26,330 bases of DNA from an uncultured Collinsella sp. (lineage in GTDB: Bacteria; Actinomycetota; Coriobacteriia; Coriobacteriales; Coriobacteriaceae): contig UQHZ01000024.1 of the NCBI GenBank assembly GCA_900541055.1, positions 1 to 26,330 on the forward strand, written 5' to 3'. Shown here one piece after another: positions 6,820-13,600 of the stretch. The notes beneath the pieces are model-generated. The model ran no database searches and was not told where the DNA came from. It saw only the letters and a program-made list of their open reading frames with translations. The translations under genes and the position numbers were made by a program. Each line of letters starts with the position of its first letter. Position 1 is the stretch's first letter.

Positions 6820-8010
6820 ATGATCAACGAAACTATGTATGCTCGCGGCGCGGAAAGCTCCATCATTCGTGAGATTTTTAGCTATGGCCTTGAGCGCAAG
6901 GCGCAGATCGGTGCGGAAAACGTATTCGATTTTTCGCTGGGCAATCCGAGCGTTCCGGCACCCGCTGCTGTGGCTGAGTCGATTAAGAAGGTCCTGGAGC
7001 TGCCGAGTGACCAGCTGCACGGCTACACCCCCGCTCCGGGCCTGCCGCAATGTCGAGCAGCCGTCGCCGAATCGCTCAACCGTCGCTTCGGTACGAGCTA
7101 TGAGGGCAAGGATGTCTTTATGACCGTGGGCGCGGCGGCTTCGCTCACCTGTACGCTTAACGCCGTTACGAATCCGGGCGACGAGGTCATCGTTATCGCT
7201 CCGTACTTCCCGGAGTATCGCGTGTGGATTGAGAAGGCTGGTTGCACGTGTGTCGAGGCGCTTGCCAACGAGGACACATTCCAGCTGAGCGTAGATCACG
7301 TGCTCAAGGCGATTACCGATAAGACGGCGGCCGTCATTATCGACTCGCCCAACAACCCGACCGGTGCCGTATATACGTGCGACACGCTGACGCGACTGGC
7401 CAATGTTCTGCGCGAGGCCAACGCTCAGCGCGATCCCGAGAATCCGATTATGCTCATCTCGGATGAGCCGTACCGCGAGATCGTGTACGGTGCCGAGGTG
7501 CCTTGGGTGCCCTCGATCTACGAGAACACCGTGGTGTGCTACTCGTATTCTAAGTCGCTTTCGCTGCCGGGCGAGCGCGTGGGATGGATCCTTGTTCCCA
7601 ATACGAATCCGCAGGCTGCGCGTCTGATGCCGGCTGTTGCGGGTGCTGCCCGTACGCTGGGTTTTGTATGCGCACCGGCGCTCTTCCAGCGCGTGATTAT
7701 CGATTGCATCGATGAGCCGAGTGATGTCGAGGCCTATGCACGCAACCGTACGGCGCTCACCGATGCCTTGGCGGACTACGGCTATACCTATGTTGAGCCG
7801 GACGGTGCTTTCTACCTGTGGGTGAAAGCGCTGGAGCCCGATGCGAACGCCTTCTGCGAGCGCGCGAAGAAGTACGAACTGCTCGGAGTGCCCTCGGACA
7901 GCTTTGGTATGCCGGGTTGGTTCCGCTTGGGCTACTGCGTGAGCTATGAGACTATCGTCAACTCACTGCCCGCCTGGAAGCAGCTGGCCGACGAGTATCG
8001 TCAAAAGTAA
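6820..8010 (+). CDS. PLP-dependent class I/II aminotransferase
   Basis: A 396-residue fold-type I aminotransferase of the aspartate-aminotransferase superfamily, expected to move an amino group from an amino acid to a 2-oxoacid using PLP in the cytoplasm. Visible motifs are FSLGNPSVP near the N-terminus, DSPNNPTG (175-182), SDEPYREI (214-221; D215 contacts the PLP pyridine nitrogen) and SYSKSLSLPGERVG (242-255), with K245 as Schiff-base lysine. The C-terminal FRLGYC holds the carboxylate-binding arginine. Substrate specificity cannot be read from this. An in-frame ATG at 6721 lies inside the upstream palindrome. The ATG at 6820 has AAAGGGG five bases before it and starts where the family does. 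A TACAAT -10 candidate is at 6790-6795, but I found no matching -35. The gene appears monocistronic. Confidence 0.93.
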   Translation: MINETMYARGAESSIIREIFSYGLERKAQIGAENVFDFSLGNPSVPAPAAVAESIKKVLELPSDQLHGYTPAPGLPQCRAAVAESLNRRFGTSYEGKDVFMTVGAAASLTCTLNAVTNPGDEVIVIAPYFPEYRVWIEKAGCTCVEALANEDTFQLSVDHVLKAITDKTAAVIIDSPNNPTGAVYTCDTLTRLANVLREANAQRDPENPIMLISDEPYREIVYGAEVPWVPSIYENTVVCYSYSKSLSLPGERVGWILVPNTNPQAARLMPAVAGAARTLGFVCAPALFQRVIIDCIDEPSDVEAYARNRTALTDALADYGYTYVEPDGAFYLWVKALEPDANAFCERAKKYELLGVPSDSFGMPGWFRLGYCVSYETIVNSLPAWKQLADEYRQK

Positions 8011-8038
8011 AGCGCTCTGCTTACAATGTTTTACGTGA

Positions 8039-8069
8039 AACGGGGTTTGGTGTTAAGCCGGGCCCCGTT
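8039..8069 (+). other. Hairpin downstream of the aminotransferase gene
   Basis: AACGGGG (8039-8045) pairs with CCCCGTT (8063-8069). There is no T-run, so it is at best a weak terminator or an mRNA 3'-end stabiliser. Confidence 0.35.
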
Positions 8070-8102
8070 GTCATGGACGTTGTGTCTTTGGGATGGAGTG
8101 GT

Positions 8103-8132
8103 TTTACGACTATCGAAGGCTATGCGTACAAT
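8103..8132 (+). promoter_or_regulatory. Probable promoter of the PHP phosphatase gene
   Basis: TTTACG (8103-8108) and TACAAT (8127-8132) are separated by 18 bases and lie 38 bases before the start codon. The same GCGTACAATA string precedes the aminotransferase (6788-6796). Confidence 0.4.
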
Positions 8133-8169
8133 AAATATAAGCGACGGCCGTGCCAGATAAGGAGACCTG

Positions 8170-8991
8170 ATGCCCTACCTGCTTTCTTGTGACATTCATA
8201 CCCATACGATGTTCTCTGCGCATGCATATTCGACCATTGAGGAGAATGTGTACTGGGCGGCGGAGCGTGGCTTGCAGGTGCTCGGATCCGCCGACCATCT
8301 GAGCTCTATGGTTACGGCTTGCCCCAATGACCTGCGCAGTTACCAGTTCTTTATCAACCAGGATATCTGGCCGCGCATTTGGAGCGGCGTGCTAGTGCTG
8401 CGTGGTGCCGAGGCCGATATCGTCTCGCTAGACGGAAGCCTGTTTGGCGAGGACACTCCTGTCACGCTCGATATCGCCGGCGATTCGTACAGCCGTCAGC
8501 ATTCACTGTTTGATTTGGTTACGCGTAATTTGGATTATTTGGTTGCAAGCGTGCATAATCCGCAGATTGCTGAGGGCGCGACGCTGGCCCAGACGACCGA
8601 GATGTATATCAATGCCTTGGAACACCCCAAGGTGTTCATGCTGGGTCACACGGGGCGTTCAGGCGTGCCGTTCGATATCGACGAGGTGCTGTTGGCGGCT
8701 AAGGCCAAGCACAAGATTATCGAGATCAACAACCATAGTCTTGAGCATGGCACGGATGCCGAGCATTGGAACGTGTGTCGCAAGATTGCCGAGCGCTGCG
8801 CCGAGCTGGGCGTGGGCATTGGCGTGTCGACCGATGCCCACATTGGCATGGCCATTGGCAAGCTCGATCACGCGCGCAAGATGCTCGACGAGATTCACTT
8901 CCCGTTGGATCTGATCGTGACGCGCGATCGCGAGACGCTGCTGCGCGAAATGGCGGCAGCCGGCGTGTGCGATCTGCGCAAGGGGATGTAG
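8170..8991 (+). CDS. PHP-domain phosphatase (YcdX-like)
   Basis: A 273-residue PHP-fold metallo-phosphoesterase. The trinuclear metal site is fully represented: D8/H10/H12 in CDIHTHT, H43 in SADH, E81 in RGAEAD, H129 in SVHN, H160 in LGHTGR, and D222/H224 in STDAH. This pattern matches the YcdX branch of stand-alone PHP phosphatases, not histidinol-phosphatase or the DNA polymerase PHP domain. The YcdX substrate in vivo is uncertain, with activity reported on small phosphate esters. The start has an AAGGAGA ribosome site at good spacing. It has its own promoter-like sequence and a strong terminator, so it is probably transcribed alone; there is no operon link to the preceding aminotransferase beyond shared direction. 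Confidence 0.93.
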   Translation: MPYLLSCDIHTHTMFSAHAYSTIEENVYWAAERGLQVLGSADHLSSMVTACPNDLRSYQFFINQDIWPRIWSGVLVLRGAEADIVSLDGSLFGEDTPVTLDIAGDSYSRQHSLFDLVTRNLDYLVASVHNPQIAEGATLAQTTEMYINALEHPKVFMLGHTGRSGVPFDIDEVLLAAKAKHKIIEINNHSLEHGTDAEHWNVCRKIAERCAELGVGIGVSTDAHIGMAIGKLDHARKMLDEIHFPLDLIVTRDRETLLREMAAAGVCDLRKGM

Positions 8992-9011
8992 CGGAGTTTA
9001 TAAATCAAGCG

Positions 9012-9044
9012 AAGGGGGCGGCCCAGATGGGTCGCCCCCTTTCT
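9012..9044. terminator. Terminator between the PHP gene and rlmD
   Basis: A stem of AAGGGGGCGGCCC with GGGTCGCCCCCTT (one G-T pair, loop AGAT) is followed by TTTCTT on the + strand. It sits between converging genes. It is strong for the PHP gene but weak for rlmD because the - strand T-run is poor. Confidence 0.85.
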
Positions 9045-9069
9045 TGTCCCAAAAATCTACTGAGGTTGG

Positions 9070-10518
9070 TTAGCGGCGTTCGAGGACCGCTACTGTTTCG
9101 GTGTGGTCGGTGTGGGGGAACATGTCGACGGGCGTGATCTTGAGCAGGCGATAGCCTCCGTCGAGGAGCTGATGCAGGTCGCGCTCTTGAGTTACGGGGT
9201 TGCAGCTGATATAGGTGATGCGGCGCGGCTTAAGCGCGCAGGCAGCTTCGAGGAACTCGGGGGTAGAGCCGGCGCGCGGCGGATCGATGGAAAGGACATC
9301 GACCCGCTCGTTGTTGTCGGCGGCATCTAGGATGTAGTCGGTGGCGTCGTCGGCCATAAACCAAGCGCTGCGGGTGAGGCCGTTGAGCTCGGCATTGCGA
9401 CGTGCGTCGGCAATGCCCGCCGGGTTGCGCTCCACGCCGAGCAGCATAATGCCGATGCCCTTGTCCTGGGCGGCTTTGGCTGCGCACAGGCCGATAGTTC
9501 CGCTACCGCAATAGGCATCCATGAGCACATCGCCCTGGTGCAAATCCATGCCGTCGATAGCGAGCTGATAGAGCAGCTCGGTCTGTTGCGGGTTGGTCTG
9601 ATAAAACGCGGTGGGGGAGATGTCGAATTCGCAGCCGAGCAGCTGGTCGCGCATGCATTCGGCGCCATACACGATGCGGGTTTCCTCGCCGAGGATGGCG
9701 TTGCCGGGGCGTCCGTTGATGTTTTGGGCAACGGTGACGATATGCGGATCGAGTGCGGCGACGGCCTCAAAGAACTCCTGCGCATGCGGTAAGTCACGCT
9801 GGGCGGTCACGAGCGTAACCATGACCTGGTCGGTACGCCAACCGCAGCGGACGACGGCATAGCGAAGCAAACCAAGATGCTTGTCCTCATTAAAGGCGGG
9901 AATATGCAACCGCTCAGCTTCGCGTGCGATGCCGTTGAGAATCTGACGAGCGCCCGGCGCCTCGACAGGACATTCGGGCACAGCAACGATTCTGTGCGAA
10001 CCGCGCTCAAAGAAGCCGCAGCGGACAGCGCCCTCCTTACCAGGAGCAAACGGAGTGGCAGCCTTATGACGAAAGCCACGCGGCGCAGGATATTTACCCG
10101 GGTCGCCCAGGGAGACGCCCATACCGCGAATGGGATCAACGGTGATGCTCTCACGCTCACAAAGCGAAGCAAAAAGCTCCTCCATAGCAGCCTGCTTGGT
10201 CGCCAACTGTTTCTTATAAGGACGATTGAGCGCCGTGCACCCACCGCAAGCCCGCATGATGGAACAAGGAGACTTGGGGTCCACAGTTTTACGAGCAGGC
10301 TGAGCCGAATCCTTGCGCGGGCCCTTGGAACGAACGTGAGACGCCTTATCCCCGCCCAGACGAGAGCCAGAGCGCTTGGCCTTAGCCTTGCTCTTGGCCG
10401 ACTTGCTTTTTGCAGCTTTGGAAGACTTGGATTTCGTAGAAGATTTCTCCTCCTTCGACCCCTCAGCCGCCTCCACCAAAGCACGACGAGCCCTACGCTC
10501 CGCACGAGATTCTGCCAT
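9070..10518 (-). CDS. rlmD: 23S rRNA (uracil-5-)-methyltransferase RlmD/TrmA family
   Basis: A SAM-dependent RNA m5U methyltransferase of 482 residues. The iron-sulfur ligands are C85, C91, C94 (C-x5-C-x2-C) and C183 (VPECP). The SAM loop is DAYCGSGTIG (334-343), QTNP is at 307-310, DPPR at 412-415, the catalytic nucleophile is C439 in SCNP, and the proton-abstracting glutamate is probably E474 in HTETV. The RlmD-like cluster favours 23S rRNA (U1939-type) methylation, but RlmCD-type dual specificity or tRNA U54 cannot be excluded. No TRAM domain is visible. Instead residues 1-82 are a Lys/Ser/Ala-rich disordered tail (KSSKAAKSKSAKSKAKAK) that could bind RNA. The ATG at 10518 sits before a region with little sign of a promoter. 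The gene is flanked by convergent and divergent neighbours, so it is monocistronic. Confidence 0.93.
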   Translation of the reverse strand: MAESRAERRARRALVEAAEGSKEEKSSTKSKSSKAAKSKSAKSKAKAKRSGSRLGGDKASHVRSKGPRKDSAQPARKTVDPKSPCSIMRACGGCTALNRPYKKQLATKQAAMEELFASLCERESITVDPIRGMGVSLGDPGKYPAPRGFRHKAATPFAPGKEGAVRCGFFERGSHRIVAVPECPVEAPGARQILNGIAREAERLHIPAFNEDKHLGLLRYAVVRCGWRTDQVMVTLVTAQRDLPHAQEFFEAVAALDPHIVTVAQNINGRPGNAILGEETRIVYGAECMRDQLLGCEFDISPTAFYQTNPQQTELLYQLAIDGMDLHQGDVLMDAYCGSGTIGLCAAKAAQDKGIGIMLLGVERNPAGIADARRNAELNGLTRSAWFMADDATDYILDAADNNERVDVLSIDPPRAGSTPEFLEAACALKPRRITYISCNPVTQERDLHQLLDGGYRLLKITPVDMFPHTDHTETVAVLERR

Positions 10519-10622
10519 GAATTAACCCCACTAATTTACAAATTGAAATCTGAAAGCATTGTACCGTGCCAAGTTAGCAGACGATATGCAAGCGCCCATT
10601 TCATGTCAGCGATAAGTCCAAC

Positions 10623-10780
10623 GATGTTTGCCCGGCGTGGGCGGGGAGCGGCGCGCAATTAAGTTTATCGCGAGTTCCGCACGCAAAGGAAAGCACTTAA
10701 TGTGCTTTCCGTCTTGCGTAGGACTGTAGAGCAGGAAACTTAATTACGCGCCGCTCCCCGCCCACGCCGGGCAAACCATC
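10623..10780. repeat. Nested inverted repeat with 41-bp arms (MITE-like or structured RNA)
   Basis: Arm 10626-10666 and arm 10736-10776 are inverse copies over 41 bases with a single mismatch. They begin and end with GTTTGCCCGG / CCGGGCAAAC, and the match continues to 10623/10780 across one bulged base. The 69-base middle holds a second hairpin: ACGCAA (10681-10686) and GGAAAGCAC (10688-10696) pair with GTGCTTTCC (10702-10710) and TTGCGT (10714-10719). No clear target duplication flanks it and there is no open frame inside. The two-level symmetry suggests a dispersed non-autonomous element or a very stable RNA. Confidence 0.85.
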
Positions 10781-10782
10781 CC

Positions 10783-10811
10783 TTGTACTTTATCAAGGTA
10801 GAGTGTATGAT
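10783..10811 (+). promoter_or_regulatory. Probable promoter of the amino-acid ABC importer
   Basis: TTGTAC (10783-10788) and TATGAT (10806-10811) are separated by exactly 17 bases. The -10 matches consensus at five of six positions, the -35 at three of six. It lies just outside the large inverted repeat. Confidence 0.5.
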
Positions 10812-10829
10812 TCTGAACGTTACATGACT

Positions 10830-10849
10830 CACTTTACCTAACTAAAGTG
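10830..10849. promoter_or_regulatory. Palindrome in the importer leader (candidate operator)
   Basis: CACTTTA-CCTAAC-TAAAGTG is a perfect inverted repeat with 7-bp arms. It starts 19 bases after the -10, near the predicted transcription start, a usual place for a repressor site. The ribosome site AAGGGGG follows at 10855-10861. Confidence 0.45.
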
Positions 10850-10867
10850 CCATCAAGGGGGAATACC

Positions 10868-11728
10868 ATGAACACCGATATGTCTCGTCGTCAGTTTGTT
10901 GGTCTAGCCGGCTCGCTCGCCACGGTGCTTGGCCTTGGTCTTGTCGGTTGCGGCGGTGGTGCCGGCAAGGGCTCCGCTGCTGGCTCTGCCGCGGCCAAGG
11001 ATGTGAAGGGTGCTGCGGAGTCCAAGAAGCTCGTGGTGGGCTTTGATAAGTCCTATCCTCCGTACGGCTTTGTGGGCGACGATGGCGAGTACACCGGCTT
11101 TGATCTCGATCTGGCCAAGGCTGTTGCCGATAAGCAGGGCTGGGAGGTCAAATACGAGGCCATCGACTGGGACGCCAAGGATACGCTGCTCAACTCGGGC
11201 GCCATCAACTGCATCTGGAACGGCTTTACCATGGAGGGCCGTGAGGATGACTATACGTTCTCCGAGCCGTACATGCTCAACGAGCAGGTGCTGGTGGTAA
11301 AGAAGGATGCGGGCATCAAGAGCTGGGACGATCTTGCCGGCAAGACCGTGATCACCCAGACCGATTCCGCTGCGCAGGATGTGCTCGAGGGCGACCAGAA
11401 GGATCTGGCCGCGACGTTCGCCACGCTCGACACCATCGGCGACTACAACACGGCCTTTATGCAGCTCGAGAGCGGCGCGGTCGATGCCGTGGCTTGCGAC
11501 CTTTCGATTGCCCAGTATCAGCTTGCCGCCAAGCCCGATGCCTGTACGCAGCTTGATGAGCCGCTGTCCAGCGAGCACTACGCTGTCGGCTTTAAGAAGG
11601 GCGACACCAAGTCGGCCGATGCCGTGACCGAGTCGCTCAAGGCACTCTACGAGGACGGCACGGTTAAGGACCTCTGCGACAAGTACGCGAGCTATGGTCT
11701 GTCCTTCGACAACTGGGTTTTGAAATAG
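10868..11728 (+). CDS. Polar amino-acid ABC transporter, substrate-binding lipoprotein (Tat-type signal)
   Basis: A 286-residue extracellular solute receptor that delivers a polar amino acid to the permease encoded next. The signal peptide combines a twin-arginine motif, SRRQF (6-10), with a hydrophobic core and lipobox LVGC (25-28). It should therefore be exported folded by Tat and lipidated on C28. A Gly/Ala/Ser linker follows. The mature part begins with KKLVVGFDKSYPPYGF and continues GEYTGFDLDLAKAVA, IDWDAKDTLLNSGAIN and FTMEGREDDYTFSEPY, the classic family 3 (SBP_bac_3) pattern. Ligand identity is not readable; cystine, glutamine and arginine receptors all look similar. The ATG at 10868 has AAGGGGG seven bases upstream, whereas an earlier in-frame start at 10847 lies within the palindrome and lacks one. 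It is first in a three-gene operon. Confidence 0.95.
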   Translation: MNTDMSRRQFVGLAGSLATVLGLGLVGCGGGAGKGSAAGSAAAKDVKGAAESKKLVVGFDKSYPPYGFVGDDGEYTGFDLDLAKAVADKQGWEVKYEAIDWDAKDTLLNSGAINCIWNGFTMEGREDDYTFSEPYMLNEQVLVVKKDAGIKSWDDLAGKTVITQTDSAAQDVLEGDQKDLAATFATLDTIGDYNTAFMQLESGAVDAVACDLSIAQYQLAAKPDACTQLDEPLSSEHYAVGFKKGDTKSADAVTESLKALYEDGTVKDLCDKYASYGLSFDNWVLK

Positions 11729-11833
11729 CGGCTTTCCCAGGCACCCGATTTTGCCGTTCAAACCGTCGCTTGCGTACATTTAGTACGCGGCGCTCCTCTT
11801 TCACGGCAAACTCGGACACCTGGAAAACCCGCT
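11727..11833. repeat. Large imperfect inverted repeat between receptor and permease genes
   Basis: Bases 11727-11757 and 11803-11833 are inverse copies at 25 of 31 positions, from AGCGG at the outer end to TTTGCCGT/ACGGCAAA at the inner end. Several C/T differences become G-U pairs in - strand RNA. The centre contains GCGTAC-ATTTA-GTACGC (11772-11788). The left arm starts inside the receptor stop codon. There is no T-run, so it is not a standard terminator. Confidence 0.75.
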
Positions 11834-11878
11834 TTAGCATTGAGTTCGCTGTTCTGTTGCTGTGAAAGAGGGCTTGGG

Positions 11879-12532
11879 TTGTCTATTCAGGTCATGATGC
11901 AGATGCTTGGCCAGGGATTCTTGGTCAGTTTGCAGTTGTTTGTGCTGACGCTGTTGGGGTCGATTCCGCTGGGAATCCCCGTGGCGTTTATGCGCATGAG
12001 CAAAATCGCGCCGCTTCGCTGGATTGCGCGCATCTATATCTCGGTCATGCGTGGCACGCCGCTCATGCTGCAGATGTTTGCCATCTACTTTGCCCCGTAC
12101 TACGTGTTTGGCATTTCGCTCACGCCCGATTCCAAGTGGACGGCGTGCGTCGTAGCGTTCATCATCAACTACGCCGGTTACTTTGCCGAGATCTATCGCT
12201 CGGGCCTGCAGTCCATTCCGCGCGGTCAATACGAGGCAGCCGAGGTACTGGGCTATTCGCGCATGCAGACGTTTCTGTATATCGTGATGCCGCAGGTTGC
12301 CAAGCGCATTTTGCCGGCGATGGGCAACGAGATCATCACGCTGGTCAAGGATACGTCGCTGGCGTTTGCCATCGGCGTGGGCGAGATGTTCTCGACGGCC
12401 AAGGCGCTGGTCGCCTCGCAGGTGAGCATGGTGCCGTTTGCGATCGCGGCGCTGATCTACTGGATTTTTAACTTTGTGGTCGAGATGCTGCTGGGCGCCG
12501 CCGAGAAAAAATTGGATTACTACCATGATTAA
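11879..12532 (+). CDS. Polar amino-acid ABC transporter, permease
   Basis: An integral membrane subunit of the His/Glu/Gln/Arg uptake family (HisM/GlnP type), about 217 residues with several hydrophobic helices. The signature MRGTPLMLQMF lies near residue 55, and the coupling-helix (EAA) region reads IPRGQYEAAEVLGYSRMQTFLYIVMPQ. The start is unusual. The frame is open from 11840, and a TTG at 11879 has AAAGAGGG six bases upstream, giving SIQVMMQMLGQG. The first ATG (11894) has no ribosome site, so I use TTG. It is separated from the receptor gene by a large inverted repeat that may set subunit ratios. Its stop overlaps the ATPase start. I take it to form a homodimer, since only one permease gene is present. 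Confidence 0.92.
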   Translation: MSIQVMMQMLGQGFLVSLQLFVLTLLGSIPLGIPVAFMRMSKIAPLRWIARIYISVMRGTPLMLQMFAIYFAPYYVFGISLTPDSKWTACVVAFIINYAGYFAEIYRSGLQSIPRGQYEAAEVLGYSRMQTFLYIVMPQVAKRILPAMGNEIITLVKDTSLAFAIGVGEMFSTAKALVASQVSMVPFAIAALIYWIFNFVVEMLLGAAEKKLDYYHD

Positions 12533-13289
12533 TTCGGTAATGAATATATCGAACGCGCGCAAGGCGTTTGGCGGCAATGAGGTGCTCAAGGATATCTCGC
12601 TCGAGGTGAAGCGTGGCGAGGTCGTGGCGATTATCGGGCCTTCGGGCGGCGGCAAGTCCACGCTGCTGCGGTGTGCCACGCTGCTCGAGACACTCGACGG
12701 AGGCTCGCTCTCGTTTGGTGACCTTGCCATTGCGACGGATGCTGGTTCGGGCGCGGTCTATGCGAAGGGCGATGTGCCCAAGCAGGCGCGCTCGCGATTC
12801 GGCCTGGTGTTCCAAAACTACAACCTGTTCCCGCACTATACCGTGATGAAAAACATCATCGACGCGCCGATTCGCGTGCTTAAGCGCCCGCGCGAGCAGG
12901 CGGAAGCTCGTGCGCATGAATTGATTGCTCAGATGGGGCTTGTGGGCAACGAGAACAAGGTTCCGTGTGAGCTTTCGGGTGGCCAGCAACAGCGCGTGAG
13001 TATCGCCCGCGCCTTGGCGCTCGATCCGGAGATCCTGTTCTTTGACGAGCCGACCTCGGCACTCGATCCCGAGCTGACGGCCGAGGTGCTGCGTGTCATT
13101 AAAGACCTTGCCGCGCAGAATATGACGATGGTGATTGTGACCCACGCAATGCAGTTTGCGCGCGATGTTGCCGACCGCGTGGTCTTTATGGATGGCGGCC
13201 GCATTGTCGAGGAGGGTCCTGCCGAGCAGGTCATCGACCATCCGCGTGAGCAGCGCACCCGTGAGTTCTTGAGCCGTATCGAGGGATAG
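12525..13289 (+). CDS. Polar amino-acid ABC transporter, ATP-binding protein (GlnQ/HisP family)
   Basis: A 254-residue cytoplasmic ATPase that energises the importer. Walker A is GPSGGGKST (38-46), the Q-loop is in FQNYNLFPH (96-104), the ABC signature is LSGGQQQR (150-157), Walker B plus catalytic glutamate is ILFFDEP (170-176), the D-loop is SALD, and H207 is the switch histidine. A stretch of about 20 residues (68-88, ATDAGSGAVYAKGDVPKQ) sits between Walker A and the Q-loop and looks longer than in typical GlnQ. The ATG at 12525 overlaps the permease stop by eight bases (ATGATTAA), indicating coupled translation. A second ATG at 12540 is possible, as neither has a strong ribosome site. A terminator follows, closing the operon. 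Confidence 0.95.
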   Translation: MINSVMNISNARKAFGGNEVLKDISLEVKRGEVVAIIGPSGGGKSTLLRCATLLETLDGGSLSFGDLAIATDAGSGAVYAKGDVPKQARSRFGLVFQNYNLFPHYTVMKNIIDAPIRVLKRPREQAEARAHELIAQMGLVGNENKVPCELSGGQQQRVSIARALALDPEILFFDEPTSALDPELTAEVLRVIKDLAAQNMTMVIVTHAMQFARDVADRVVFMDGGRIVEEGPAEQVIDHPREQRTREFLSRIEG

Positions 13290-13322
13290 GCTCAGGTATT
13301 TACTCAACTATTAATTGAGGCG

Positions 13323-13359
13323 AAGCCGCCGCAGGTCTTACGGTCTGTGGCGGCTTTTT
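13323..13359 (+). terminator. Terminator of the ABC importer operon
   Basis: AGCCGCCGCAG pairs with CTGTGGCGGCT (one G-T pair) and is followed by TTTTT. A small CTCAA/TTGAG hairpin (13302-13319) lies just before it. Confidence 0.9.
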
Positions 13360-13600
13360 GTTTGCATCGACGGGGGTTCAATAATCGCCTCACAAGCTTG
13401 TCTCTTCCTCTCGCCGCCTGTATTCATACGTGCGCCGAAAGGTATGCATGGACAGCCGCCCGTGAGGGTAGGGTGGTGGCATAGGACATTTGGAGGGTGA
13501 GTCGGCTCGGCTGCCGACCATGCTGCTCCCGGGATGGCACCGACCGCGAACTCTCCCCGTTGGCGTCGCGCATTGCGCGCGGCCCTGCAAGGAGGTCATC
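13360..13600 (+). other. Long 5' leader of the EF-G-like gene
   Basis: No gene is evident in these 241 bases. With the terminator before them they form a gap of just over 300 bases. A weak promoter is possible: TTGTCT (13398-13403), 17 bases, TATTCA (13421-13426). Three small hairpins occur: CATAC/GTATG (13425-13446), GTCGGC/GCCGAC (13501-13518) and CGCGC-ATT-GCGCG (13567-13579). The last ends ten bases before the ribosome site. A TGGCACC string at about 13534 recalls a T-box but the rest of that riboswitch is not there. Confidence 0.4.

Larger units (their letters stand above)
10519..10867. other. 349-bp intergenic region between rlmD and the ABC importer
   Basis: No credible gene lies here. 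The interval holds the large nested inverted repeat (10623-10780), a promoter (10783-10811) and a 20-bp palindrome (10830-10849). The first hundred bases, next to rlmD, show only AT-rich sequence suited to an rlmD promoter on the - strand, without a clear consensus match. Confidence 0.7.

Noticed and set aside
13530..13560. T-box-like string TGGCACC in the EF-G-like leader
   Set aside because: The match is short. The specifier stem, AGTA box and terminator/antiterminator pair are not visible, and an EF-G paralogue is not a usual T-box target.
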